NCBI GenBank assembly: GCA_937990665.1
Contig: CALKRF010000159.1
Coordinates: forward strand, 1 to 14,836
Direction: 5' to 3'
Length of the DNA stretch: 14,836 nt
From: an uncultured Atopobium sp.
GTDB taxonomy: Bacteria > Actinomycetota > Coriobacteriia > Coriobacteriales > Atopobiaceae
Made by a program: the position numbers and the translations under genes. This document shows, piece by piece, positions 7,097 to 13,304 of this stretch (positions within the stretch are counted from its first letter, which is position 1; each line of letters begins with the position of its first letter). Below the pieces are notes generated by a model. It saw only the letters and a list, made by a program, of their open reading frames with translations. It did not search any database and was not told where the DNA came from.

Positions 7097-7109
7097 GAAG
7101 GAGGTAGAA
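7097..7109 (+). promoter_or_regulatory. Strong ribosome binding site of PTS EIIAB, duplicated before EIIC
   Basis: GAAGGAGGTAGAA directly precedes the GTG start at 7110, and the identical 13 bases occur at 8115-8127 directly before the EIIC ATG. The AAGGAGGT core is fully complementary to the 16S rRNA tail. It fixes both starts and implies high translation of the transporter. Confidence 0.85.
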
Positions 7110-8111
7110 GTGGTTAGTATCGTTCTAGCCAGCCATGGCAAATTTGCCGAGGGCATTAAAGATTCTGGCAGCATGATTTTTGGACCACAGGAAGGCGTTG
7201 TAGCTGTAACGCTTACTCCTGATATGGGTCCAGATGACCTGCATCAGAAGATTCTCGACGCAATTGCCACGCTTGAAGATCAAGAGCACGTTTTGTTCTT
7301 GGTTGACCTATGGGGTGGCACCCCCTTTAACCAGATTTCTCGTGTTCTTGAGGAAGAGGGTAAAGAGGATTGGGTTGCCGTTACTGGTCTTAACCTCCCA
7401 ATGCTTATTGCGGCATATGGTTCTCGCCTTGGCGTAGATACCGCTACCGAGGTGGCAAAAGAGATTTACTCTGAAGCTCGTATGGGCGTGAAGATTAAGC
7501 CAGAAGAGCTTGAGCCACAAGAGGCAACACCTACTGATGTTCCTGCCGCTCCTGCAGCACCTCAGGGAGCAATTCCTGCAGGTACCGTTGTTGGCGACGG
7601 CAAGCTCAAGATTGTGCTTGCGCGTATTGACACCCGTCTTCTGCATGGTCAGGTTGCAACTACGTGGACAAAGATGACCAAGCCAGACCGCATTATTGTC
7701 TGCTCTGATGGTGTTGCTCAAGATGAACTTCGCAAGACCATGATTGTTCAGGCTGCTCCTCCAGGAGTACATGTCCACGTTGTTCCTATTAAGAAAATTA
7801 TTGAGATTGCTCACGACACTCGTTTTGGTAATACCAAGGCAATGCTTCTGTTTGAGACTCCTCAAGATATGCTTCGCGCAATTGAGGGTGGCGTAGAAAT
7901 CAAGGAAGCTAACCTTGGCTCTATGGCTCACTCTGTTGGCAAAGTTGTTGTTACCAACGCAGTTGCTATGGATGAGGACGACGTAAAGACCCTTGAGGCC
8001 ATCCGCGAGTGCGGTACAACGTTTGATGTTCGTAAGGTTCCTGCAGACAGCGCAGAGAACTTTGAGGCAATGCTTAAAAAAGCTAAGTCCGAGCTTGGCG
8101 CCCGTAAGTAA
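7110..8111 (+). CDS. PTS mannose/fructose/sorbose-family EIIAB component (fused)
   Basis: A 333-residue cytoplasmic phosphotransfer protein fusing EIIA and EIIB, as in E. coli ManX. The EIIA domain (1 to about 130) receives phosphate from HPr on His9 (MVSIVLASHGKFAEG) and shows the family's LVDLWGGTPFNQ at 64-75. An Ala/Pro-rich linker (about 133-162) leads to EIIB (about 165-330), whose phosphorylated residue is His179 in ARIDTRLLHGQVATTW. Start is GTG 7110, set by an ideal ribosome site. It is the first gene of a three-gene operon with EIIC and EIID, with 16 nt to EIIC. Mannose-class systems commonly carry mannose, glucose, glucosamine or N-acetyl sugars; the actual sugar cannot be told from this protein. 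No regulator gene of the ManR/LevR type is linked. Confidence 0.94.
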   Translation: MVSIVLASHGKFAEGIKDSGSMIFGPQEGVVAVTLTPDMGPDDLHQKILDAIATLEDQEHVLFLVDLWGGTPFNQISRVLEEEGKEDWVAVTGLNLPMLIAAYGSRLGVDTATEVAKEIYSEARMGVKIKPEELEPQEATPTDVPAAPAAPQGAIPAGTVVGDGKLKIVLARIDTRLLHGQVATTWTKMTKPDRIIVCSDGVAQDELRKTMIVQAAPPGVHVHVVPIKKIIEIAHDTRFGNTKAMLLFETPQDMLRAIEGGVEIKEANLGSMAHSVGKVVVTNAVAMDEDDVKTLEAIRECGTTFDVRKVPADSAENFEAMLKKAKSELGARK

Positions 8112-8127
8112 CTAGAAGGAGGTAGAA

Positions 8128-8943
8128 ATGACACCTATCACAATACTGCTTGTCGTAATTGTTGCTCTTCTCGCTGGCATGGAAGGTATTCTTGACCAGT
8201 GGGAGTTCCACCAGCCCCTGGTTGCTTGCTCACTGATTGGCCTTGTGACTGGTCATCCTGCCGAGGGAATTATCCTTGGCGGTTCTCTTCAGATGATTGC
8301 TCTTGGTTGGGCAAACATCGGAGCTGCAGTTGCTCCAGACGCAGCTTTGGCATCTGTCGCATCTGCAATCATCATGGTTTTGGCACTTAACGGCGGAGAC
8401 ACTGACACCACCGCTGCTATTAACACTTCTATTGCACTTGCAATTCCTTTGTCCGTAGCAGGTCTGTTCCTCACCATGATTGCTCGTACTATTGCAACTG
8501 GTATTGCCCACGCAATGGATGCAGCTGCCGAGAAGGGCGATTTTGCTGCAATCGAGCGTTGGCACATTGTAGCTATCCTCATGCAGGGTGCACGTATTGC
8601 TGTTCCTGCAGCTGCTCTTTGCTTCATTGATCCAGCTATTGTCACTGATGCTCTAAACGCAATGCCTAAGTGGCTCACTGGCGGTATGGCAGTTGGCGGC
8701 GGCATGGTTGCTGCTGTTGGTTACGCAATGGTCATTAACATGATGGCTACTCGTGAGGTTTGGCCGTTCTTTGCACTTGGCTTTGTCTTTGCTGCTATTA
8801 ACCAGCTCACTCTTATTGCTCTTGGTGTTATCGGTGCTTGCCTTGCTATTCTCTACATTGGTCTTAAGGACCTTGCTAAACAGGGCGGCGGCTCAGGTGG
8901 TGGATCGGGCGATCCACTTGGCGACATCATTGATAACTACTAA
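8128..8943 (+). CDS. PTS mannose/fructose/sorbose-family EIIC permease component
   Basis: A 271-residue integral membrane protein of the ManY/SorA family, one of the two subunits forming the sugar channel of a mannose-class PTS. Family features run from the start: PITILLVVIVALLAGMEGILDQ, then HPAEGIILGGSLQMIALGWANIGAAVAPD around 48-76 and several long hydrophobic stretches through residue 250. The C-terminus ends in a flexible Gly/Ser tail (GGGSGGGSGDPLGD), longer in glycine than usual, which may face the cytoplasm. The ATG is placed by GAAGGAGGTAGAA immediately before it, the same site used by EIIAB. It lies 16 nt after EIIAB and is followed by EIID. Confidence 0.94.
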   Translation: MTPITILLVVIVALLAGMEGILDQWEFHQPLVACSLIGLVTGHPAEGIILGGSLQMIALGWANIGAAVAPDAALASVASAIIMVLALNGGDTDTTAAINTSIALAIPLSVAGLFLTMIARTIATGIAHAMDAAAEKGDFAAIERWHIVAILMQGARIAVPAAALCFIDPAIVTDALNAMPKWLTGGMAVGGGMVAAVGYAMVINMMATREVWPFFALGFVFAAINQLTLIALGVIGACLAILYIGLKDLAKQGGGSGGGSGDPLGDIIDNY

Positions 8944-8964
8944 TTCTGAAGGAGCGTGAAACTA

Positions 8965-9882
8965 ATGGAGAATAAGATTCAGCTTTCTAAGAAAGACCGC
9001 ATGTCTGTTGCTCTTCGTCATCAGTTCCTTCAGGGTTCTTGGAACTACGAGCGTATGCAGAACGGTGGTTGGGCATTCTCAATGATTCCAGCCATCAAAA
9101 AGCTTTATCCAAACAAAGAAGATCAGGTAGCAGCTCTTAAGCGCCACCTTGAGTTCTACAACACTCACCCTTATGTTTCTGCACCAGTCATGGGCGTTAC
9201 CCTTGCACTGGAGGAGGGACGTGCTAACGGTGAGCCTATTGACGACGTCGCAATTCAGGGCGTTAAGGTAGGCATGATGGGTCCTCTGGCCGGTGTTGGC
9301 GACCCAGTCTTCTGGTTTACCGTCCGTCCAATTCTTGGAGCACTCGGCGCATCTATTGCCGCTGGTGGTTCTGCACTTGGCCCTATTCTCTTCTTTGTTC
9401 TGTGGAACGTCATCCGCCTTACCTTCCTGTGGTACACCCAGGAGTTTGGCTACAAGGCAGGCGCTTCAATTTCTTCCGATCTTTCTGGTGGTATGCTGGG
9501 CAAGATTACCGAGGGTGCTTCTATTCTTGGTATGTTTATCATTGGTGCCCTGGTACAGCGTTGGGTTTCAATTTCATTTACCCCAGTTGTCTCTACCATT
9601 CCTCAGCAGGCAGGCGCATACATTGACTGGACAAAGCTTCCTTCCGGAGTAGAAGGAGTGCATCAAGCATTAAAGCTTTATGCTACTCTTGGACCAAATG
9701 GTCTTGACCCAATGAAGGTAACTACGCTTCAGTCCAATCTTGACTCGCTCATTCCTGGACTTGCAGCTGTTGGTCTGACACTGCTTTGCTGCTCACTGCT
9801 TAAGAAGAAGGTCTCTCCAATTGCTATCATCCTGGCTCTCTTTGCCGTTGGTATTATTGGTCGACTCCTTGGCTTTATGTAA
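8965..9882 (+). CDS. PTS mannose/fructose/sorbose-family EIID permease component
   Basis: A 305-residue membrane protein of the ManZ family, the second channel subunit and the one unique to mannose-class PTS. The family signature is clear: RHQFLQGSWNYERMQNGGW near residues 17-35, HLEFYNTHPYVSAPVMG near 65-81, GMMGPLAGVGDPVFW near 100-114, followed by hydrophobic segments and a final membrane helix ending at LLGFM. Start: GAAGGAG at 8948-8954 is 10 nt from ATG 8965 but only 1 nt from an in-frame GTG at 8956, so the ATG is preferred. It is the last gene of the EIIAB-EIIC-EIID operon and is followed by a terminator. Confidence 0.93.
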   Translation: MENKIQLSKKDRMSVALRHQFLQGSWNYERMQNGGWAFSMIPAIKKLYPNKEDQVAALKRHLEFYNTHPYVSAPVMGVTLALEEGRANGEPIDDVAIQGVKVGMMGPLAGVGDPVFWFTVRPILGALGASIAAGGSALGPILFFVLWNVIRLTFLWYTQEFGYKAGASISSDLSGGMLGKITEGASILGMFIIGALVQRWVSISFTPVVSTIPQQAGAYIDWTKLPSGVEGVHQALKLYATLGPNGLDPMKVTTLQSNLDSLIPGLAAVGLTLLCCSLLKKKVSPIAIILALFAVGIIGRLLGFM

Positions 9883-9921
9883 TGAGTAAGAGTACGTTCT
9901 AGTACTTAAAGTCGCACGAAT

Positions 9922-9958
9922 ATGGGTCGCGCTCTATAATGGGTGCGACCCATTTTTT
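9922..9958 (+). terminator. Terminator after PTS EIID, with a -10 box in its loop
   Basis: ATGGGTCGC (9922-9930) pairs with GCGACCCAT (9945-9953), a 9-bp stem with a 14-nt loop, followed by a T-run to 9958: a good intrinsic terminator 40 nt after EIID. The loop contains a perfect TATAAT (9935-9940). Confidence 0.85.
9935..9940 (+). promoter_or_regulatory. Candidate -10 box of the manO promoter
   Basis: TATAAT lies 29 nt before the manO ATG and inside the preceding terminator loop. The -35 region at 9911-9918 matches poorly. Upstream, AGTAC-GTTCTA-GTACT (9891-9906) is an inverted repeat that could bind an activator. Inference only. Confidence 0.35.
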
Positions 9959-9969
9959 GAAAGGATTGT

Positions 9970-10377
9970 ATGGCTCAGTCTCAAAACAGTACGGTTGACT
10001 TCACCGCAAAGGCAACGTCATTCCACGGGCTAGCTACGTATGGCGACATCCTTATTGGTAATAAGGCCTTTGAGTTCTACAACCAAAAAAATCCTGAAGA
10101 TTACATCCAGATTCCCTGGGATCAGATAGATCATGTGGCCGCCTCAGTTATGGGACGTACCAAAAGCATTTCTCGCTTTGCTATTTTTACTAAAAGCAAT
10201 GGTAACTACTCGTTTTCTACGCGAGACAATAAAGCAACACTGAGGGCAATTCGCGCCTATATAGGGGAGGAGAAACTCGTGCGTTCTCCAAACTTCTGGT
10301 TTGTCTTTAAGCACGGACTTATGGCAATTCCACAGCTTCCTCGCCTTATTAAAGAGAGTTTTATTAAAAAGAAGTAA
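9970..10377 (+). CDS. manO: DUF956 family protein (ManO), mannose-PTS associated
   Basis: A 135-residue protein that matches DUF956/ManO as known from lactic acid bacteria, where the gene follows mannose-PTS operons. Shared features are the N-terminal SQNSTVDFTAKATSFHGLA, the block GDILIGNKAFEFYNQKNPEDYIQIPWDQIDHV (about 25-56), then RFAIFTKSNGNYSF and the region ending VRSPNFWFVFKHGL. No signal peptide or membrane helix; the C-terminus is basic (KESFIKKK). Members are reported to affect expression of the mannose PTS in enterococci and relatives, but the molecular activity is unknown. Start ATG 9970 has AAAGGA at 9959-9964. It is separated from EIID by a terminator containing a -10 box, so it may be transcribed on its own or by read-through. 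Confidence 0.9.
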   Translation: MAQSQNSTVDFTAKATSFHGLATYGDILIGNKAFEFYNQKNPEDYIQIPWDQIDHVAASVMGRTKSISRFAIFTKSNGNYSFSTRDNKATLRAIRAYIGEEKLVRSPNFWFVFKHGLMAIPQLPRLIKESFIKKK

Positions 10378-10513
10378 GCAAATTTTGCATTTTCACAAGA
10401 GCCGCCAGCACGGAAGGCGTGAAACTGATAAAATCCAACATGCATATACGTGTCGCGGGTAGTTTGAAAATTCACGTTCTTCTCGCGACTTTATCGAGTG
10501 AAAAGAGTTAGAC

Positions 10514-11077
10514 GTGGCAACTATCAGCACCGCAGATTTTAAGAACGGCCTTGGCCTTAAGATTAACGATAAGTACTACACCATCGTTGAGTTCCAGCAC
10601 GTAAAGCCAGGTAAGGGTGGCGCTTTTGTCCGTTATAAGATTCGTGACCTTCGCTCTGGCCGCGTTATTGATCAGACCTGCAACGCTGGTACCAAATTTG
10701 AGAACGTTCTTCTGCTCACCAAAGAGATGCAGTACCTCTACAACGACGGTGAGTCCTTCTACTTCATGGACAACGAGACTTATGATCAGGTAGCTGTCCC
10801 TGCTGATTTCATTGGCGAGAAGAGCGTCTGGTTCAAGGAGAACGATAACGCACAGCTTCTCTATGCAGACACCGAGCTTCTTGGTGTTGAGCCTCCAATG
10901 TTCATTGAGGCAGAGATTACTGAGACTGACCCAGGCTTCAAGGGTGACACCGTTCAGGGCGGCACCAAGCCAGCAACTATTGAGACTGGCGCCACGCTTC
11001 AGGTTCCAATGTATCTGAACCAGGGTGAGCGTATTAAGGTTGACACCCGCGACGGCAAGTTTGTTTCTCGCGTTTAA
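10514..11077 (+). CDS. efp: Translation elongation factor P
   Basis: EF-P (187 residues) enters the ribosomal E site and relieves stalling at consecutive prolines. The KOW-like domain I (1 to about 65) carries the loop VKPGKGGAFVRYK with Lys34 at the tip, the residue modified by lysylation in E. coli; two OB-fold domains follow, ending with the conserved GERIKVDTRDGKFVSRV. Length is exactly typical. The start is GTG 10514, with only a weak ribosome site (AAAAGAG). The 136-nt region upstream shows no convincing promoter or terminator; it holds GTCGCG/CGCGAC inverted repeats at 10452-10489 and a TAAAAT at 10429-10434 without a matching -35. The loop lacks the PGKGP form described for many actinobacteria with unmodified EF-P. 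Confidence 0.97.
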   Translation: MATISTADFKNGLGLKINDKYYTIVEFQHVKPGKGGAFVRYKIRDLRSGRVIDQTCNAGTKFENVLLLTKEMQYLYNDGESFYFMDNETYDQVAVPADFIGEKSVWFKENDNAQLLYADTELLGVEPPMFIEAEITETDPGFKGDTVQGGTKPATIETGATLQVPMYLNQGERIKVDTRDGKFVSRV

Positions 11078-11087
11078 CGCATATGCT

Positions 11088-11107
11088 TTGGGCGCATAAG
11101 CGCCCAA
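11088..11107 (+). other. GC-rich hairpin after efp
   Basis: TTGGGCGC (11088-11095) and GCGCCCAA (11100-11107) form a perfect 8-bp stem with a stable-looking 4-nt loop, 10 nt after the efp stop. No T-run follows directly, so it may protect the efp mRNA 3' end or act together with the next hairpin. Confidence 0.55.
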
Positions 11108-11128
11108 CAGGTATTGAGTAATTATTTC

Positions 11129-11148
11129 AAAGACAGTTTGTCTTTTTT
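11129..11148 (+). terminator. Possible weak terminator between efp and the Asp23 gene
   Basis: AAAGACA (11129-11135) and TGTCTTT (11139-11145) enclose a 3-nt loop and run into T residues to 11148. The stem is AT-rich and only 7 bp, so termination is likely partial. It ends just before the ribosome site of the Asp23 gene. Confidence 0.45.
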
Positions 11149-11159
11149 AGGGGGTAGAC

Positions 11160-11525
11160 ATGGCTGAAACAGAGCTTCGTATAGCAGGCATCGGCATCTC
11201 AAAAGATGTAATTTCAACGGTTGTCTCCGGCGCAGCTGGAAGTGTTGAAGGTGTTGCCTCCGTTGGCGGAAACGATACACTGGCATCCAACCTTATTAAC
11301 GTCTTTACCAGCAGAAGTCTTGCACCAGAGAAGGCTGTTGAGGCAGGTGTAGAGAACGGTCAGCTTCATCTTGGAGTTCACCTTACTGTTTTCTATGGCT
11401 ATCCTTTCACAAAGCTTGCTTCTGAGGTAAGACTTGCTGTTGCAACTGCCGTAAATGAGCAGATTGGCGTCAGTATTGCTTCCGTTGATGTTTACATTGA
11501 CAGCCTTGTTTTTCCTAAGGAGTAG
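11160..11525 (+). CDS. Asp23/Gls24 family envelope stress response protein
   Basis: A 121-residue member of the alkaline shock protein 23 family (formerly DUF322), typified by the stretches ISKDVISTVVSGAAGSVEGVASV (15-37), ENGQLHLGVHLTVFYGYPFTKLASEVRLAVATAV (65-98) and a final VDVYIDSLVF. In staphylococci Asp23 sits beneath the membrane and its loss triggers a cell-wall stress response; members beside nusB are the housekeeping YqhY type known from Bacillus, linked there to lipid metabolism. This one directly precedes nusB by 2 nt, which favours that subgroup. The ATG follows a G-rich ribosome site (AGGGGGT). No membrane helix is seen. Confidence 0.9.
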   Translation: MAETELRIAGIGISKDVISTVVSGAAGSVEGVASVGGNDTLASNLINVFTSRSLAPEKAVEAGVENGQLHLGVHLTVFYGYPFTKLASEVRLAVATAVNEQIGVSIASVDVYIDSLVFPKE

Positions 11526-11527
11526 GC

Positions 11528-12031
11528 TTGAGCGTTAAGTTTTTTGGACGTACCCGCGCCCGTAGCCAAGCACTACAGCTTTTGTTCCAGGCTGAAGCCA
11601 CTAATCGCAGCGTTCTTGAGGTCCTCGACGGAGACTACACGCTCTCCGAGGGACCTCTTGACGAGTATGCGCAGTCACTGGCAGTAGGAGCAGATGGCAT
11701 CAGAGATGATCTTGATGACATCATTGCTGCTTACTCAAAAGACTGGGCAATTGATCGCATGCCTTCTGTTGACCGCAATCTTCTAAGAATTTCTCTCTAC
11801 GAGATTCTGGAGGTTCCAGAGGTTGACGTTGCTGTTGCTATTAACGAGGTAGTTGACCTTGCTCGTGCCTATTGTGGTGACGATTCTCCTCGTTTTATTA
11901 ACGGTGTTCTCGGCCGTATTGTTGACGATGTTGAGGCTGGAGAAGACATTTATTCTCTGTGCCATAAGCAGTCTGCTGAGCAAGACGTTTCTGAAGAAGA
12001 GCCAGAGAGCTCTGTGGAAGATGCAGAGTAG
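11528..12031 (+). CDS. nusB: Transcription antitermination factor NusB
   Basis: NusB (167 residues) binds boxA RNA with NusE (ribosomal protein S10) and supports antitermination in rRNA operons. Family markers are the basic start GRTRARSQALQLLFQAE (7-23), AIDRMPSVDRNLLRISLYEIL (74-94), VAINEVVDLARAYCGDDSPRFINGVLGRI (103-131). The start is a TTG, convincingly set by AAGGAG at 11517-11522 with 5 nt spacing; this site overlaps the end of the Asp23 gene, so the two are coupled. After the all-helical core ends near residue 140 there is an unusual acidic tail (about 149-167, SAEQDVSEEEPESSVEDAE). The following xseB starts 2 nt after the stop. Confidence 0.95.
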   Translation: MSVKFFGRTRARSQALQLLFQAEATNRSVLEVLDGDYTLSEGPLDEYAQSLAVGADGIRDDLDDIIAAYSKDWAIDRMPSVDRNLLRISLYEILEVPEVDVAVAINEVVDLARAYCGDDSPRFINGVLGRIVDDVEAGEDIYSLCHKQSAEQDVSEEEPESSVEDAE

Positions 12032-12033
12032 CC

Positions 12034-12381
12034 ATGGCAAAAATCGATACGTCTGAATATCAGAGCTTTGACCAGATAACCGCAAGACTTGATTCAATTG
12101 TTGATCAAGTTCGCGATAAGAACGTCTCGCTTGAGCATTCTCTTGACCTCTTTGACGAGGCAATTGCTTTGGGTTCAAAGGCCGTCAATATGGTTGACAC
12201 CACAGAGTTTACGCCAGAAGAGGAAGAACGTCTGGTTCAGGCTCAGGCAGCAGGGGATGCAACTGACGCAAGCGGCACAGCGGTTGCCACTGATGAGCAG
12301 GCTTCTTCTGAGCAGGTTGAGGCTTCAGCTGCAGATGAAACGTCGTCTGATGACGCAGTTTCAGAAAGCGATGAGCACTAG
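12034..12381 (+). CDS. xseB: Exodeoxyribonuclease VII small subunit, with acidic C-terminal extension
   Basis: The N-terminal half (about 8-68) matches XseB, the small helical-hairpin subunit of exonuclease VII: SFDQITARLDSIVDQVRDKNVSLEHSLDLFDEAIALGSKAV. Exonuclease VII degrades single-stranded DNA from both ends and needs the large catalytic subunit XseA, which is not next to it: nusB ends 2 nt before and tlyA overlaps its stop by 1 nt. The full product is 115 residues against about 70-85 usual; residues from about 70 on are a low-complexity acidic Ala/Ser/Glu/Asp tail, probably disordered. The ATG has only a weak ribosome site and likely relies on coupling with nusB. Identification rests on the N-terminal half and position. 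Confidence 0.82.
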   Translation: MAKIDTSEYQSFDQITARLDSIVDQVRDKNVSLEHSLDLFDEAIALGSKAVNMVDTTEFTPEEEERLVQAQAAGDATDASGTAVATDEQASSEQVEASAADETSSDDAVSESDEH

Positions 12382-13187
12382 TGGCTCAACGCATTTCTCG
12401 CCAAAGGCTCGATAAAGAGCTGGTTAGGCAAGGATTTTTCAAGGACACTCAAGCTGCATTACGCGCAATTCTTGCGGGTGATGTTTCTACGAGCGACAGA
12501 AGACTAACTTCAGCGGGAGAGCTTGTTCCTGAGGGATTGTTTCTGCACGTAAAAGGTGCTATTCCATACGTGAGCCGAGGCGGACTTAAGCTCGAGCGTG
12601 CCTTTGAAGTTTTTGATTTTACGGTTCAACAGAAAAAGTGTTTAGATATTGGCTGTTCAACTGGTGGTTTTACCGATTGCCTGCTTCAACATGGAGCTAC
12701 TTCGGTTACCTCGGTTGATGTTGGCTATGCGCAGTTTGATTGGTCGTTGAGAAATGACAGCAGGGTTGAACTGCTCGAACGTACAAATATTACGTCCCTG
12801 CCAGAAATGGTCTACTCGCACGTTTTTGATGTTGCTGTGTGTGACGTATCGTTTACGTCAATCTTGTCAATTCTTCCTTCTGTTTTAGATGTTCTAGCTC
12901 CTGAAGGAGCCTTTGTTACGCTGGTCAAACCGCAGTTTGAAGCTAAGAGGGAAGAAGTGAGTGAGGGCGGTATTGTTACTGATGCCTCCGTGCGTCTGAA
13001 AACGCTTCAAAAGGTTTCTGATGCGTTTAAGGAAGCTCATATGGGTCCTTTGGGCGCGTGTGAAAGTCCTATTCACGGCGCAAAGGGCAATGTGGAATAT
13101 TTACTGTTTGGACAGCTTGAGGCAGGTTCGCATGATTTGGATCTTGCTTCAGTGGTATCGAGTCATTCTGTAGAAATAGTGAAATAG
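12381..13187 (+). CDS. tlyA: TlyA family rRNA (cytidine-2'-O)-methyltransferase
   Basis: A 268-residue TlyA protein, which in Mycobacterium methylates 16S C1409 and 23S C1920 and thereby sets sensitivity to capreomycin and viomycin. An N-terminal S4 RNA-binding domain (about 5-65, RQRLDKELVRQGFF) precedes an FtsJ-type Rossmann methyltransferase with the SAM loop LDIGCSTGGFTDCLL near 88-102, VDVGYAQFDW near 113-122, an acidic motif VAVCDVSFTSI and the catalytic-Lys segment TLVKPQFEAKREEV. Start is GTG 12381, whose G is the last base of the xseB stop, so the two are translationally coupled. In Mycobacterium the same tlyA-ppnK-recN order is found. The stop codon lies within a palindrome that is probably a LexA site. 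Confidence 0.94.
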   Translation: MAQRISRQRLDKELVRQGFFKDTQAALRAILAGDVSTSDRRLTSAGELVPEGLFLHVKGAIPYVSRGGLKLERAFEVFDFTVQQKKCLDIGCSTGGFTDCLLQHGATSVTSVDVGYAQFDWSLRNDSRVELLERTNITSLPEMVYSHVFDVAVCDVSFTSILSILPSVLDVLAPEGAFVTLVKPQFEAKREEVSEGGIVTDASVRLKTLQKVSDAFKEAHMGPLGACESPIHGAKGNVEYLLFGQLEAGSHDLDLASVVSSHSVEIVK

Positions 13188-13203
13188 AACGAATGTTCTA
13201 TTT
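13182..13203 (+). promoter_or_regulatory. LexA-type SOS box upstream of nadK-recN
   Basis: The core GAACGAATGTTC (13187-13198) fits the Gram-positive/actinobacterial SOS box GAAC-RNRY-GTTC exactly. The flanks extend the symmetry to 9-bp arms, AAATAGAAC and GTTCTATTT, around a 4-bp centre. It overlaps the tlyA stop and stands 27 bp before a candidate -10 box of nadK-recN; recN is a classic SOS gene. A weak AT-rich terminator is the alternative reading because T residues follow. Confidence 0.65.
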
Positions 13204-13229
13204 TGTAGTATTGTTTGTAGTTTTTTAGG

Positions 13230-13235
13230 TATACT
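13230..13235 (+). promoter_or_regulatory. Candidate -10 box of the nadK-recN promoter
   Basis: TATACT matches the -10 consensus at 5 of 6 positions and would give a leader of about 60 nt before the nadK GTG. No good -35 lies at the standard distance (TTGTAG at 13203-13208 would need a 21-bp spacer), so the promoter may be weak or differ in type. Confidence 0.35.
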
Positions 13236-13304
13236 AAGTACATCGAATCAGACGCTTTAACTGTTTCAGTTGTGCAATCAAGCAAAATCGGGAGAGTGGT
13301 TTGC

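Larger units (their letters stand above)
6919..7109 (+). promoter_or_regulatory. AT-rich control region and leader of the PTS operon
   Basis: About 190 bases without a gene, visibly richer in A+T than the flanks. Near its left end one GAGAA (6936-6940) can pair with TTCTC before it (6924-6928) or after it (6945-6949), the latter flanked by TAGG/CCTA, giving two exclusive hairpins. TATAAA (6965-6970) and TAAAAT (7027-7032) are possible -10 boxes but neither has a good -35, so the promoter is not fixed. A cre-like site lies at 7062-7075 and a very strong ribosome site ends the region. Confidence 0.4.

Noticed and set aside
10703..10710. GAACGTTC inside efp as a second LexA site
   Set aside because: The half-sites lack the required 4-bp spacer and lie within a conserved coding sequence.
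12240..12380. Low-complexity Ala/Ser/Glu coding region of xseB as a DNA repeat
   Set aside because: The bases show no regular repeat unit; the bias is at the amino acid level.
13182..13207. The nadK upstream palindrome read as a tlyA terminator
   Set aside because: The stem is AT-rich with only three G-C pairs and the T-run is short, while the core fits the LexA consensus exactly; kept as a secondary possibility only.
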